From Comamonadaceae bacterium (GTDB lineage Bacteria; Pseudomonadota; Gammaproteobacteria; Burkholderiales; Burkholderiaceae_C): DNA of 64,000 nucleotides. Under the pieces are notes generated by a model that saw only the letters and a list, made by a program, of their open reading frames with translations, was not told the origin of the DNA and did no database searches. Below, piece after piece: positions 35,484-44,069 of the stretch (position 1 is the stretch's first letter; each line of letters begins with the position of its first letter). A program made the translations under genes and the position numbers. The DNA lies in assembly GCA_013297875.1 (NCBI GenBank), contig JAAFIW010000017.1, forward strand, positions 35,027-99,026. The letters run 5' to 3'.

Positions 35484-36818
35484 TCAACGAGCCCGCAGTT
35501 TAAGCAGTCTATCTTGTGCCGCGGCCAGATGGGAGCGCAAGGTATACCAACGGTCGGCGTAGCGGTCTGGCAGTTGCAGCGCGGTGACCTCTTTGTCCAT
35601 CGCATCCAGTCGGCTCAACAGCCCCTTCAGGGCAATTGGCTTGTCGGCAATCACCTCTTCCATGTCGTGTTCCAGGAATTTCAGCTCGCCGTAATAGTGA
35701 GCCAGCACGGCGTTGACACGCACACTGAACAGACGCGGAATCCATAACAATGCCAGGCCTGTTAGAACCAGGATTGGCAGCACGCCGTACAGCGTAAGTG
35801 TGGCCAGTTGCGCCCACCAGTACGGCAGCAATTGTTCCAGCCAGGGGCGATAGCCAAGGGCGTAGCTGTTTGCATGAGGTGACAGTGGGAATTCACTGCT
35901 CGAGAAATCGGGGTATTCATCCTGTTGCTGCAGGGGGGTGCGGTCACCCAGTACTTCGGTCGAGGCGTTCAACAAGGCGCGCTGCAAGGCAGGGTGCATA
36001 TCACCGCGCACCAGCAAATGGTTGTTGGTGTAGAGCAGCGTGAGGTCTCGCGCGGGCACATTGCCGCGCAATTCGATAGCCCCTTGGGGCAGCACAGTAG
36101 GCCGCAATCTTGGCTCGCGCGCGGCCAGTGCGTTGGCACGGTCCACCCCGATCATGTAGATGCCATCGGTACGGCTTAACAGCTGGAACACCGGCGATGT
36201 CGAGCTGGCAACTACAAATACCGCGTCCAGCTGGCCGCGAAACAATGCATCTCCCGCCGGCATTGCAGCCAGTTCGCCGGCCCAACGTACGTCGTTTTCT
36301 CTTACCTGCGCCTGGGATAGCAGCAGCTTGGCGGTCTCCCGCGTCATGCTGCCTGCGGGACCGGCTGCCACCCGCTTGCCACGCAACTGACCGAGGTTCG
36401 TGATGCTGGCGTCGTTGGTAAAGACCCAAATCGGGTGTTTTCCGACCACCGCCAGCGCTTGCAATTGCACCGCCTCGGCTCTGGCGGTGACCACGGGCAG
36501 GGTGCCGAGCAGACCCGCTGCAAATGTCGCATCTACAGGGTCTTGAGGATCCGTCAAACGGGCCAACAGAGAGCCGGCCAGGGTGTCGCTGTTCGTCAGT
36601 TGCAACGAGATACCGCGAAGGGCCAACCATTCGCGATAGCGCTCTGCCAATGGCTCATAACCCGCGTTGGGGCGGGGAGCAGAAATGGTCAGCGTGCGGG
36701 GCGGCAATGGAAACCAGTGGCGTACCGCGACAAAGATAAAAACGACGGCCAATGCCAGCACCGGCAGGTATAAAAATCCCCACCGGCGACGGTAGAGCAA
36801 CATGGTGGGATCTTTCAT
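35484..36818 (-). CDS. Membrane-anchored TAXI-family TRAP substrate-binding protein, copy 1
   Basis: The 444-residue protein has an N-terminal helix (LYLPVLALAVVFIFVAVRHW), a TAXI-type substrate-binding domain (ITNLGQLRGKRVAAGPAGSM, TRETAKLLLSQAQV, PAGDALFRGQLDAVFVVASS) and a C-terminal helix (LTLYGVLPILVLTGLALLWI). A cytoplasmic coiled tail follows (KFLEHDMEEVIADKPIALKG). It overlaps its paralog by 4 bp. No dctQ/dctM permease gene is present, so it may sense rather than transport. Confidence 0.85.
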   Translation of the reverse strand: MKDPTMLLYRRRWGFLYLPVLALAVVFIFVAVRHWFPLPPRTLTISAPRPNAGYEPLAERYREWLALRGISLQLTNSDTLAGSLLARLTDPQDPVDATFAAGLLGTLPVVTARAEAVQLQALAVVGKHPIWVFTNDASITNLGQLRGKRVAAGPAGSMTRETAKLLLSQAQVRENDVRWAGELAAMPAGDALFRGQLDAVFVVASSTSPVFQLLSRTDGIYMIGVDRANALAAREPRLRPTVLPQGAIELRGNVPARDLTLLYTNNHLLVRGDMHPALQRALLNASTEVLGDRTPLQQQDEYPDFSSSEFPLSPHANSYALGYRPWLEQLLPYWWAQLATLTLYGVLPILVLTGLALLWIPRLFSVRVNAVLAHYYGELKFLEHDMEEVIADKPIALKGLLSRLDAMDKEVTALQLPDRYADRWYTLRSHLAAAQDRLLKLRAR

Positions 36819-38146
36819 CGCCCGAGCTGCCGATCCAATTGACTGCGGACAAAATTTATGTGAACCCGAAGCTGATACCAGCGTGGCATCAGGTAATCGG
36901 GAATGTTGGTGGCAGCCACTTGTTTTTCCATTTCATCCAACCGGTAGGCGTAGCGGGCTTTGTCCAGCCCAGACAACACCTCTTTGTTCAAGTCGTTTTC
37001 AATGTATTTGAGCTCGCCATACCAGCGAGCCACCCGGCTTTCCAGTAGCCACCGCAGATAGGCTGGCAACAGTGTGGCCAGCCACAAGGCCAGCAAGGCC
37101 ACCGGTAGGCAGATCAATAAAACCCGCTGGGCGACCTGAGCCCACCAAAAGGGCAGAGCGGTCTCCAGCCAGGGCAAGCCATGGATAAGCGTGTAGCGGG
37201 CTTGTTCAGACGCCGGGTAGTCCAGCCTCCGCAGAGATGGGAATGCCCCCATTCGATGAAACAGCCCACCACCCCCGTGGATATCACGGGCGATTTGCGC
37301 GGTCAGGCGTTGTAGTGCGGGATTCAGATCGCTGCGTGTTACCAGGCCGGCGGAAGTGGTTAGCAATAGGGTGTCCCGTGGCGGAATTTGTTTGATCGGG
37401 TCAATCGCATCTTGCGGCAGTAAACGGGCTTGCAGGTGCCGCAAACGCTCGGTAATCGCTGCCGTGTAACGCAGCTGCACCAAGTTGACTCCCGGCGCTT
37501 CCAAAAGCGACCGAACCACGGGCGATTGATGTCCAGACACCCAGAACATGACATCGATCGTGCCGCGGCGCAACGCCTCTGCGGCGGCCAGACCGCTCAG
37601 GGGTACCTCCACAAAGTCTTTTGTGGTCAAACTGGATTGCTCCAGCAGCGACAGCGTTGAACGCCGCACGCCGCTGCCTTGGGGCCCCAATGAAACGCGC
37701 AAACCTTGCAACTGCGCCAGCGAATCGATACCGGACTGGCGGGTGAAAATCCAGATAGGCTCAATATCAATATTGCCCAGCGACTCCAGACGCACCTCGT
37801 CGCTGCGGCCGTACACAGCGCTTTCACCCTTGCCTTGCACGAAGGCCAGATCGGCATGGGGCTGAGCCTGGTGCCGCAGGCGCTCAAGGTTTTCCTCCGC
37901 ACCTTTGGAGGTCACGACACGGGCGGTGATCCCATGGCTTGCGAACTTTGCGGCGTATTGCTGGGCGTAGGCGTGGTAGACGCCTTCTTCAAGCCCCGAC
38001 GAGATGGTGATTTCGCTGGGCGGCATCGGCATATACGACCGCCACAACCACACCATCAACGCCAATGCCGCCAGCGCAATCGGCAGCTTGATTAAAACCC
38101 AATGAAACCGGTAAAGCCGAGCGACTGGCACGTCATATCCCATCAA
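36815..38146 (-). CDS. Membrane-anchored TAXI-family TRAP substrate-binding protein, copy 2
   Basis: The 443-residue paralog of the preceding gene has the same plan: N-terminal helix (LIKLPIALAALALMVWLWRS), TAXI domain (DSLAQLQGLRVSLGPQGSGV, AEALRRGTIDVMFWVSGHQS), second helix (VLLICLPVALLALWLATLLP) and a cytoplasmic tail (GELKYIENDLNKEVLSGLDK). The matched tails, both with Gly-Glu-Leu-Lys-(Tyr/Phe)-(Ile/Leu)-Glu-(Asn/His)-Asp, suggest a shared intracellular partner. It is first in the two-gene operon. Confidence 0.85.
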   Translation of the reverse strand: MMGYDVPVARLYRFHWVLIKLPIALAALALMVWLWRSYMPMPPSEITISSGLEEGVYHAYAQQYAAKFASHGITARVVTSKGAEENLERLRHQAQPHADLAFVQGKGESAVYGRSDEVRLESLGNIDIEPIWIFTRQSGIDSLAQLQGLRVSLGPQGSGVRRSTLSLLEQSSLTTKDFVEVPLSGLAAAEALRRGTIDVMFWVSGHQSPVVRSLLEAPGVNLVQLRYTAAITERLRHLQARLLPQDAIDPIKQIPPRDTLLLTTSAGLVTRSDLNPALQRLTAQIARDIHGGGGLFHRMGAFPSLRRLDYPASEQARYTLIHGLPWLETALPFWWAQVAQRVLLICLPVALLALWLATLLPAYLRWLLESRVARWYGELKYIENDLNKEVLSGLDKARYAYRLDEMEKQVAATNIPDYLMPRWYQLRVHINFVRSQLDRQLGR

Positions 38147-38186
38147 TGCATCGCTTCAGTTTACAACCTTAGGTTACATCCTGGTG

Positions 38187-39884
38187 TCACATGCCCACGT
38201 AATTAGGCCCGCCACCACCCTCTGGCGTGACCCACACAATATTTTGCGTGGGGTCTTTGATGTCGCAGGTTTTGCAGTGCACGCAGTTCTGCGCGTTGAT
38301 CTGCAGGCGGTCGCTGTTGTCGGCGGTTTTGACGTATTCATACACGCCAGCCGGGCAGTAGCGCGCCTCAGGCCCCGCGTACTTGGCCAGGTTGATGCTG
38401 ACGGGCACCGACGCATCTTTCAAGGTCAGATGCGCTGGCTGGTGCTCTTCGTGGTTGGTGTTGCTGATGAAGACCGAGCTCAGGCGGTCAAACGTGAGCT
38501 GGCCGTCAGGCTTGGGGTACTCAATGGGTTTGCAGTCGGCTGCGGGTTTCAGATAGGCGTGATCGGGCTTGTCGCGGCGCAAGGTCCAAGGAATGTGGCC
38601 GCGCAACGCGAACTGCTCCACGCCATTCATCACCGTGGCCACCACCAGGCCTTTTTTGAACCAGGCCTTGAAGTTGCGCGCTTTGTGCAGCTCGGTGTGC
38701 AGCCAGCTCTTTTCAAAGGCCTCCGGGTAAGCGCTCAGCTCGTCATGCTGGCGGCCAGCGGTCACGGCTTCAAACGCGGCGTCGGCGGCGAGCATGCCGG
38801 TTTTGATCGCGGCGTGGCTGCCCTTGATGCGGCTGACGTTCAAAAACCCGGCATCGCAGCCCACCAGCGCGCCACCGGGGAACACGGTTTTGGGCAGGCT
38901 CATCAATCCACCTGCTGTAATTGCCCGCGCGCCGTAGCCCAGCCGCTTGGCGGGCTTGATGCCGTGGGCCTCGTCACCTTCCAGGTACCAGCGGATGTTG
39001 GGGTGCAGCTTCCAGCGCTGGAACTCTTCAAACGGGCTCAGGTAGGGGTTGGCATAGTCCAGGCCGGTGATGAAGCCCAACGTGACCTTGTTGTCTTCCA
39101 GGTGGTACAAAAACGCGCCGCCATAGGTGCTGTTGTCCATGGGCCAGCCGGCGGTGTGCATCACAAAACCGGATTGGTGACGCTTTGGGTCAATCTCCCA
39201 CACTTCCTTGATGCCCAGGCCATAGCTTTGCGGGTCTTTGCCTTCATCGAGCTTGAACTTGGCAATCAGTTGCTTGCCCAGGTGGCCGCGAGCACCTTCA
39301 GCAAACACGGTGTACTTGGCATGCAGTTCCATGCCCAGCTGAAAGTTGTCGGTCGGCTGGCCGTCTTTGCCCACGCCCATGTTGCCGGTGGCCACGCCTT
39401 TGACGGAACCGTCGGCGTTGTAAAGCACCTCAGCCGCGGCAAATCCGGGGAAAATTTCTACGCCCAGGCTTTCCGCCTGCGTGGCCAGCCAGCGCGTGAA
39501 GTTGCTCAGGCTGATGATGTAGTTGCCGTGGTTTTGAAAGCACTCGGGTAACACGAAGTTGGGCGTGCGAAAGGCCATGGTTTCGCCAAGGAACATCATG
39601 GCGTCGTCGGTCACCGGTTGGTTCAGTGGTGCGCCCAGCTCTTTCCAATTGGGAAACAGCTCGTTCAAAGCACGTGGATCCATGATGGCGCCCGACAAAA
39701 TATGTGCGCCAGGCTCGGAGCCTTTTTCCAGCACCACCACCGAAACGTCTTTGCCTTTTTCCGCCGCCAGCTGTTTCAGGCGAATGGCCGTGGCCAGGCC
39801 ACCGGGGCCGCCGCCGACCACCACCACGTCGTATTCCATGGCTTCGCGCGGGCCAAACTGGGCAATGATTTCATCGTGTGTCAT
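38187..39884 (-). CDS. etfD: Electron transfer flavoprotein-ubiquinone oxidoreductase
   Basis: The 565-residue protein passes electrons from ETF to the quinone pool, chiefly from fatty- and amino-acid oxidation. It has the FAD motif VVVVGGGPGGLATAIRLKQL, LEKGSEPGAHILSGA, and the C-terminal ferredoxin-type cluster INAQNCVHCKTCDIKDPTQN. The membrane loop FVMHTAGWPMDN region is also typical. Length and order match ETF-QO. It is divergent from the SDR gene by 149 bp. Confidence 0.96.
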   Translation of the reverse strand: MTHDEIIAQFGPREAMEYDVVVVGGGPGGLATAIRLKQLAAEKGKDVSVVVLEKGSEPGAHILSGAIMDPRALNELFPNWKELGAPLNQPVTDDAMMFLGETMAFRTPNFVLPECFQNHGNYIISLSNFTRWLATQAESLGVEIFPGFAAAEVLYNADGSVKGVATGNMGVGKDGQPTDNFQLGMELHAKYTVFAEGARGHLGKQLIAKFKLDEGKDPQSYGLGIKEVWEIDPKRHQSGFVMHTAGWPMDNSTYGGAFLYHLEDNKVTLGFITGLDYANPYLSPFEEFQRWKLHPNIRWYLEGDEAHGIKPAKRLGYGARAITAGGLMSLPKTVFPGGALVGCDAGFLNVSRIKGSHAAIKTGMLAADAAFEAVTAGRQHDELSAYPEAFEKSWLHTELHKARNFKAWFKKGLVVATVMNGVEQFALRGHIPWTLRRDKPDHAYLKPAADCKPIEYPKPDGQLTFDRLSSVFISNTNHEEHQPAHLTLKDASVPVSINLAKYAGPEARYCPAGVYEYVKTADNSDRLQINAQNCVHCKTCDIKDPTQNIVWVTPEGGGGPNYVGM

Positions 39885-40033
39885 AAGGTGGTCTCGGTAA
39901 AGATGGCCGGGGGGCTCGCTGATAATTTCAACGCATTTTATGCAGCGATCTGCAAAATAGAACGATCGTGCTTATTTTAGATGCAGCATTCCAAATAAAC
40001 CCCAACCCTACCCAACCCAAACGAAAGACAGTT

Positions 40034-40816
40034 ATGGCTTACAGCATGGACTTATCAGGCCGCGTGGCCTTTATCACCGGCGCGTCGGGTGGCTTAGGCG
40101 CGCAGTTTGCTCGTACCTTGTCAGGCGCAGGTGCCGCCGTGGTGCTGGCCAGCCGACGCCTGGAAAAGCTCAAAGATCTGCGGGCGCAGATTGAGGCAGC
40201 AGGTGGCGATGCGCATGTGGTGGAGCTGGATGTGACCGATACGCTCAGCATCAAAGCCGCTGTGGCCCGCGCTGAAACCGAAGTCGGCTCGATCGACATT
40301 CTGGTCAACAACTCGGGCGTGAGCACCACGCAGCGCCTGCAAGACGTGGCTGAAGAAGACTACGACTTCATCTTCAACACCAACGTCAAAGGCGCTTTCT
40401 TTGTGGCGCAAGAGGTCGGCAAGCGCATGCTGGCTCGCGCCAGGGGCGCGGCACCTGGTACCTACACCGGCGGGCGCATCATCAACATTGCCAGCATGGC
40501 GGGTCTGAAGGTGTTGCCGCAAATCGGCGTGTATTGCATGAGCAAGGCGGCAGTGGTGCACATGACACGTGCCATGGCCATGGAATGGGGCAAGTTCGGC
40601 ATCAACGTGAACGCCATTTGCCCGGGTTACATCGACACCGAAATCAACCACCACCACTGGCAGACCGAGCAGGGCCAGAAACTGGTGCAAATGCTGCCAC
40701 GCAAGCGCATTGGCAAGCCCGAAGACCTGGACGCGCTGCTGGTGATGCTGGCCAGCGGGCAAAGCCATTTTGTGAATGGTGCCGTGATCGCGGCGGACGA
40801 TGGTTTTGGCATTTGA
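40034..40816 (+). CDS. Short-chain dehydrogenase/reductase
   Basis: The 260-residue SDR has the cofactor motif AFITGASGGLGAQFA, NNSGV (NNAG equivalent), the catalytic Ser in IINIASMAGLKVLPQIGVYC and the YCMSK catalytic Tyr/Lys. The RR in VVLASRRLEKL suggests NADP preference. It lies between etfD and a thioesterase, consistent with acyl-CoA or fatty-acid metabolism, but the substrate is unknown. The start MAYSMDLSGRVAF is preceded by AAAGACAG. Confidence 0.92.
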   Translation: MAYSMDLSGRVAFITGASGGLGAQFARTLSGAGAAVVLASRRLEKLKDLRAQIEAAGGDAHVVELDVTDTLSIKAAVARAETEVGSIDILVNNSGVSTTQRLQDVAEEDYDFIFNTNVKGAFFVAQEVGKRMLARARGAAPGTYTGGRIINIASMAGLKVLPQIGVYCMSKAAVVHMTRAMAMEWGKFGINVNAICPGYIDTEINHHHWQTEQGQKLVQMLPRKRIGKPEDLDALLVMLASGQSHFVNGAVIAADDGFGI

Positions 40817-40828
40817 AACGGCAAATTT

Positions 40829-40887
40829 GACCGAAAAGTGCCATCGGCCCATGTACATACTGCTCAAGCAGCTATCAAAACTATAGT
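40829..40887 (-). repeat. Interspersed repeat, intergenic copy before the thioesterase
   Basis: The + strand reads CGGCCCATGTACATACTGCT then CAAGCAGCTATCAAAACTATAG, the reverse complement of the family core with its flanking GCTAT palindrome. Confidence 0.75.
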
Positions 40888-40907
40888 GACTAAACGAGGT
40901 TGTCGCA

Positions 40908-41342
40908 ATGCGCCTGGAACTACCTGAAGCCAAGAGACTGGTCTATGAAATGTGCATCCCGATCCGCTGGGGTGACATGGACGCCATGGGTCATGTGAAC
41001 AACACCACCTACTTTCGCTACCTGGAAACTGCCCGGATCGACTGGATGCGAAGCATTGGCTGTGCGCCCGACCCCAAAGGCGAGGGGCCAGTCATCGTCA
41101 ATGCGTTTTGCAATTTCTACCACCAGCTGGCGTACCCCGGCGACGTGGTCGTAAAGACTTTTGTTAGCGACGTCGGGCGCAGCAGCTTTGAAACCTGGGG
41201 CACGATGGAGCGCAGCGACCAGCCCGGCATCTTGTGCGCGGCCGGCGGTGCCACCACGGTCTGGATCAACTTTCCCGTGCAACGCTCCGCCCCGCTGCCC
41301 GATTGGATGCGACACATCCTGATCGACTCGGCACCTGGTTGA
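40908..41342 (+). CDS. Acyl-CoA thioesterase, hotdog fold (4HBT type)
   Basis: The 144-residue protein has the 4-hydroxybenzoyl-CoA thioesterase-type active site IRWGDMDAMGHVNNTTYFRY, with the catalytic Asp in GDMDAMGHVNN, and LETARIDWMRSIG. These enzymes hydrolyse acyl-CoA thioesters. The gene stands 185 bp before the PYP genes. A role in the CoA-thioester pathway for the PYP chromophore is possible but not shown. Confidence 0.88.
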   Translation: MRLELPEAKRLVYEMCIPIRWGDMDAMGHVNNTTYFRYLETARIDWMRSIGCAPDPKGEGPVIVNAFCNFYHQLAYPGDVVVKTFVSDVGRSSFETWGTMERSDQPGILCAAGGATTVWINFPVQRSAPLPDWMRHILIDSAPG

Positions 41343-41372
41343 TTTGCGACTTAATTCACAAAAAATTTTCTA

Positions 41373-41413
41373 GACAACACATGTTTGTCAAAAATCGTAT
41401 TTTTTGTAAGATA
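41373..41413 (+). promoter_or_regulatory. Candidate pyp operon promoter with overlapping palindrome
   Basis: TTGTCA (41385-41390) and TAAGAT (41408-41413) are separated by 17 bp in an AT-rich stretch unlike the surroundings. The palindrome GACAACACATGTTTGTC (41373-41389) overlaps the -35 box. TTGTC and GACAA half-sites recur at 41450-41469. The predicted 5' leader is about 110 nt. Confidence 0.5.
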
Positions 41414-41527
41414 CCGCTAAGTAAAAATACAGATGATTGACTCAGCATTTGTCAGAAATTTGCGACAATGCCAACTCCGAAGTCTTCATTCAGGCCGATT
41501 CGTCATTTTATTTCCGCTGGAGTACAT

Positions 41528-41962
41528 ATGGCCAACGAGATTCTAGAAAAGTACCAACAGTTTTTTCATGTGGGTGGGCAAGACGTGATGCAAACCCTTG
41601 ACACGTTGACACCGCCTGAATTTGACGACCTGCCGATTGGTGCTGTGTTGCTCAACGACAAAGCCAAAATCATCAAATACAACCGAACCGAGGGCGAATT
41701 GACCAACCGGGATCACCGGCAGGTGCTGGGTGCCGGTTTCTTTCTGGAGTTGGCGGTGTGCGGCATGTCAGAGCAGTTTCAGGGGCGATTCAAGGCGGCG
41801 CTGAAAGCGATGAGCTATGACCAGATTTTTCCTTTTGTTTTCTTCAACGGCATGCCCGAAACGCCCATGATGGTGCGCATCACCAAGCCGCGCATGAAGA
41901 TGGCAGCTCCCCACGTTTGGGTGCTGGTACGCCGCATCATGCCGCCCGTGCCAACGCACTGA
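41528..41962 (+). CDS. pyp: Photoactive yellow protein, paralog 1
   Basis: The 144-residue PAS-type protein has the PYP chromophore residues. Y51 and E55 in KYNRTEGELTNRDHRQVLG align with Y42/E46 of Halorhodospira halophila PYP, as do T59 (T50) and R61 (R52). C78 in LELAVCGMSEQFQG aligns with C69, which carries the p-coumaroyl thioester. M109 aligns with M100, which speeds dark recovery. The second half is more divergent (DQIFPFVFFNGMPETPMM). ATG at 41528 follows GGAG; an upstream in-frame ATG at 41468 is less likely. A second pyp gene follows 29 bp on. Confidence 0.9.
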   Translation: MANEILEKYQQFFHVGGQDVMQTLDTLTPPEFDDLPIGAVLLNDKAKIIKYNRTEGELTNRDHRQVLGAGFFLELAVCGMSEQFQGRFKAALKAMSYDQIFPFVFFNGMPETPMMVRITKPRMKMAAPHVWVLVRRIMPPVPTH

Positions 41963-41991
41963 AATTTTCATCCATACCTAGGAAAAATCTC

Positions 41992-42723
41992 ATGGAACAC
42001 ATCAGTTTTCAAGGCGTCAACCTGGCCGAATTGTTGCCCCGCATTCCCGATTCGATCCGCGACGATTTGCCCTTTGGGCTGGTCAAACTGGACTTGCAGG
42101 GCACCGTGCTCGAATACAACATGGCCGAAGGCGAGCTCACCGGCGTGAGCCCGGAGTGGGCCATTGGCAAAAACTTCTTTGATGAAGTCGCCGTGTGCAC
42201 CAAAACAGCCGCGTTTTACGGCCGGTTTCTGGAAGGCGTGAAAAAAGGCTTTTTGAATACGGTGTTTGACTACGTGTTTGACCACCGCGAAGTGGCCATG
42301 CGCGTGAAGGTGCACATGGTCACCATTCCCGACCACCTGGGCCGCAAAAGCGTGATGGTGCTGGTCAAGCGGGTGGATCAGCCTGTGGTGATGGATGCGT
42401 TTGCGCAAGAGCACGTCCGGGCCGCGGTGCCCGTGCGCGATTTCGCACCCACCCTGGCTGGTGAATTGGTTGACCTGCCGCAGCCAACGCCAGCTGCAGC
42501 ACCTGCTGCACCTGCCTCAGCAGCGCCTTCGCTGGCTGAGATCGTGGCGGCCGTAATGGCGGCCTTGAATCAGCCCACGCCTGCAGCGGCCGCACCTGCC
42601 CCTGTTGCGGCACCGGTGCCCGTTGCAGCACCTGCACCCGTTGCAGCAGTCTCCAAAGCGCCGCCACCGCCGCCCCCCGCAGCCAGCGGTGGCTCGCGCC
42701 ATGAGGACATCATCAAGTTTTGA
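41992..42723 (+). CDS. pyp: Photoactive yellow protein, paralog 2, with long Ala/Pro-rich C-terminal tail
   Basis: The 243-residue protein has residues 1-128 aligning without gaps to Halorhodospira halophila PYP. It starts MEHISFQGVN against MEHVAFGSED, and Y42, E46, T50 and C69 are at identical positions (EYNMAEGELTG, VAVCTKTAAFYG). R52 is V, and M100 is E in FDHRE, a change that in PYP would be expected to slow dark recovery. After KRV comes a tail of about 115 residues. It has DQPVVMDAFAQEHVRAAVPV, long Ala/Pro runs, an amphipathic segment SLAEIVAAVMAALNQ and the charged end GGSRHEDIIKF. RBS TAGGA lies ten bases upstream. The tail overlaps the ligase start by 23 bp. Confidence 0.93.
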   Translation: MEHISFQGVNLAELLPRIPDSIRDDLPFGLVKLDLQGTVLEYNMAEGELTGVSPEWAIGKNFFDEVAVCTKTAAFYGRFLEGVKKGFLNTVFDYVFDHREVAMRVKVHMVTIPDHLGRKSVMVLVKRVDQPVVMDAFAQEHVRAAVPVRDFAPTLAGELVDLPQPTPAAAPAAPASAAPSLAEIVAAVMAALNQPTPAAAAPAPVAAPVPVAAPAPVAAVSKAPPPPPPAASGGSRHEDIIKF

Positions 42724-43924
42724 GCCGGATTTGCCCACCATTCGAGCGCCCGGCCTGAGTCAGGAGCAGTTGCAACGCGTGTGCCGCGACCTGGCCTGGT
42801 CGGAGTTGGCCAGCTTTTCCAGTTTGCGTGCGGTACTGGGGCCGCGCCTGGCCAGCGCCAACCTGCACTGGGATGCTGACGCCATCGATCTGGATTCCTT
42901 GCACCGTGTGCATCTGGCCACGGCAGCCGCCACGTGGTGCGGGGCATTTGCCACCGGCTTTTCCGACCTGTTTTTGGCCAAGCGCTGCAGCGACGATTGG
43001 GCGCAGGTCATGCAGCGCTCGCGTGCCGCAAGCGGTGCTGCGCCCAGCGTCACCTTCAGCACATCGGGCTCGACCGGCACCCGCAAACACATTCGCCACC
43101 AGGAAGACTTTTTGCGCCAGGAAGCGGCTGACTGGGCCGTTCTACTGGCCAACACCCGGCGGGTAGTGAACTGTGTGGCCACCCACCATATTTACGGCTT
43201 CATTTGGGGCGTGTTGCTGCCCCAGGCGCTGGGCGTGCCGGTGCTGGATGCCGAGCTGTCGAACCTGCTGCCCGCCCAATCGGGTGACTTGTGGGTCGCC
43301 ACGCCCGATCAATGGCAGTGGCTGGGCCGAGGCAGCCGCACCTGGCCGGCGCACGTGGTGGGTGTTTCATCCACCGCACCCATGCCGGGCCCAGTTCACG
43401 AAACCCTGCTAACCCAAGGCTTGGCTCGGCTGATCCAGGTCTATGGCTCCACCGAAACATCGGGCCTGGCCTGGCGCGACCAGCCAAACCACGCCTACTG
43501 CCTGGCCGCTGGCCGCCAGCGCGCGGGTGACGGCATTCAGTTGCAAACGGGTGCAGGGCAGTGGGCAGCAGCGCCCGTTCAAGACGAGCTGAGCTGGGTT
43601 GATGCGCAGCACTTTCACCTGCTGGGCCGTGCTGACCAATCGGTACAGGTCGGCGGCCACAACGTGTCGCCGCAGTGGGTGGTGGAGCAGCTCAAGCTGC
43701 ACCCGGCTGTGTGCGAGGCTTCGGTACGCCTGGACACGCAAGGCGAACCGGCTCGTCTGAAGGCATTTGTGGTGCTGCACCCGGCCGCTGCCGATGCACA
43801 GGCGCAGGTTTTGCAGCATGCCCAGAGCGCCTTGCCCTGGTACGCCGCCCCCAGCCGCATCACGTTCGGCCCCGAGTTGCCACGCAACGCCATGGGCAAG
43901 CTGTGTGACTGGCCTGATGCGTGA
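42701..43924 (+). CDS. 4-coumarate:CoA ligase of the PYP-activation family
   Basis: The 407-residue adenylate-forming enzyme is short, as in the ligase family linked to PYP. It has P-loop TFSTSGSTGTRKHIRH, THHIYGFIWGVLLPQALGVP, the adenine motif VYGSTETSGLAWRD, LGRADQSVQVGGHNVSPQWV and the final catalytic Lys region LPRNAMGKLCDW. It should make p-coumaroyl-CoA, from which the chromophore is loaded onto the PYP cysteine. The start ATG lies inside the preceding pyp gene, implying translational coupling. No tyrosine ammonia-lyase gene (the usual coumarate source) is in the window. Confidence 0.88.
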   Translation: MRTSSSFEPDLPTIRAPGLSQEQLQRVCRDLAWSELASFSSLRAVLGPRLASANLHWDADAIDLDSLHRVHLATAAATWCGAFATGFSDLFLAKRCSDDWAQVMQRSRAASGAAPSVTFSTSGSTGTRKHIRHQEDFLRQEAADWAVLLANTRRVVNCVATHHIYGFIWGVLLPQALGVPVLDAELSNLLPAQSGDLWVATPDQWQWLGRGSRTWPAHVVGVSSTAPMPGPVHETLLTQGLARLIQVYGSTETSGLAWRDQPNHAYCLAAGRQRAGDGIQLQTGAGQWAAAPVQDELSWVDAQHFHLLGRADQSVQVGGHNVSPQWVVEQLKLHPAVCEASVRLDTQGEPARLKAFVVLHPAAADAQAQVLQHAQSALPWYAAPSRITFGPELPRNAMGKLCDWPDA

Positions 43925-43930
43925 TTGAGT

Positions 43931-43995
43931 TGCTATTTTTTGTATAGCTGCCTGAGCAATTGACACATGGGCTGGAGCCCGATATTGCTGGTTTT
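43931..43995 (+). repeat. Interspersed repeat, intergenic copy after the ligase
   Basis: TGCTATTTTTTGTATAGCTG is followed by CCTGAGCAATTGACACATGG and GCTGGAGCCC. It is a strong match, separating the PYP genes from the TRAP gene. Confidence 0.82.
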
Positions 43996-44069
43996 CCCGC
44001 TGTTTGGGCACGCTCAGTTCAAGCACAATAACCGTTTTATTTTATAAGCTTTTTACGCAAAGGAAACCC

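Noticed and set aside
38184..39551. 455-residue open frame antisense to etfD
   Set aside because: It is a mirror frame of a strongly conserved gene with no domain features of its own.
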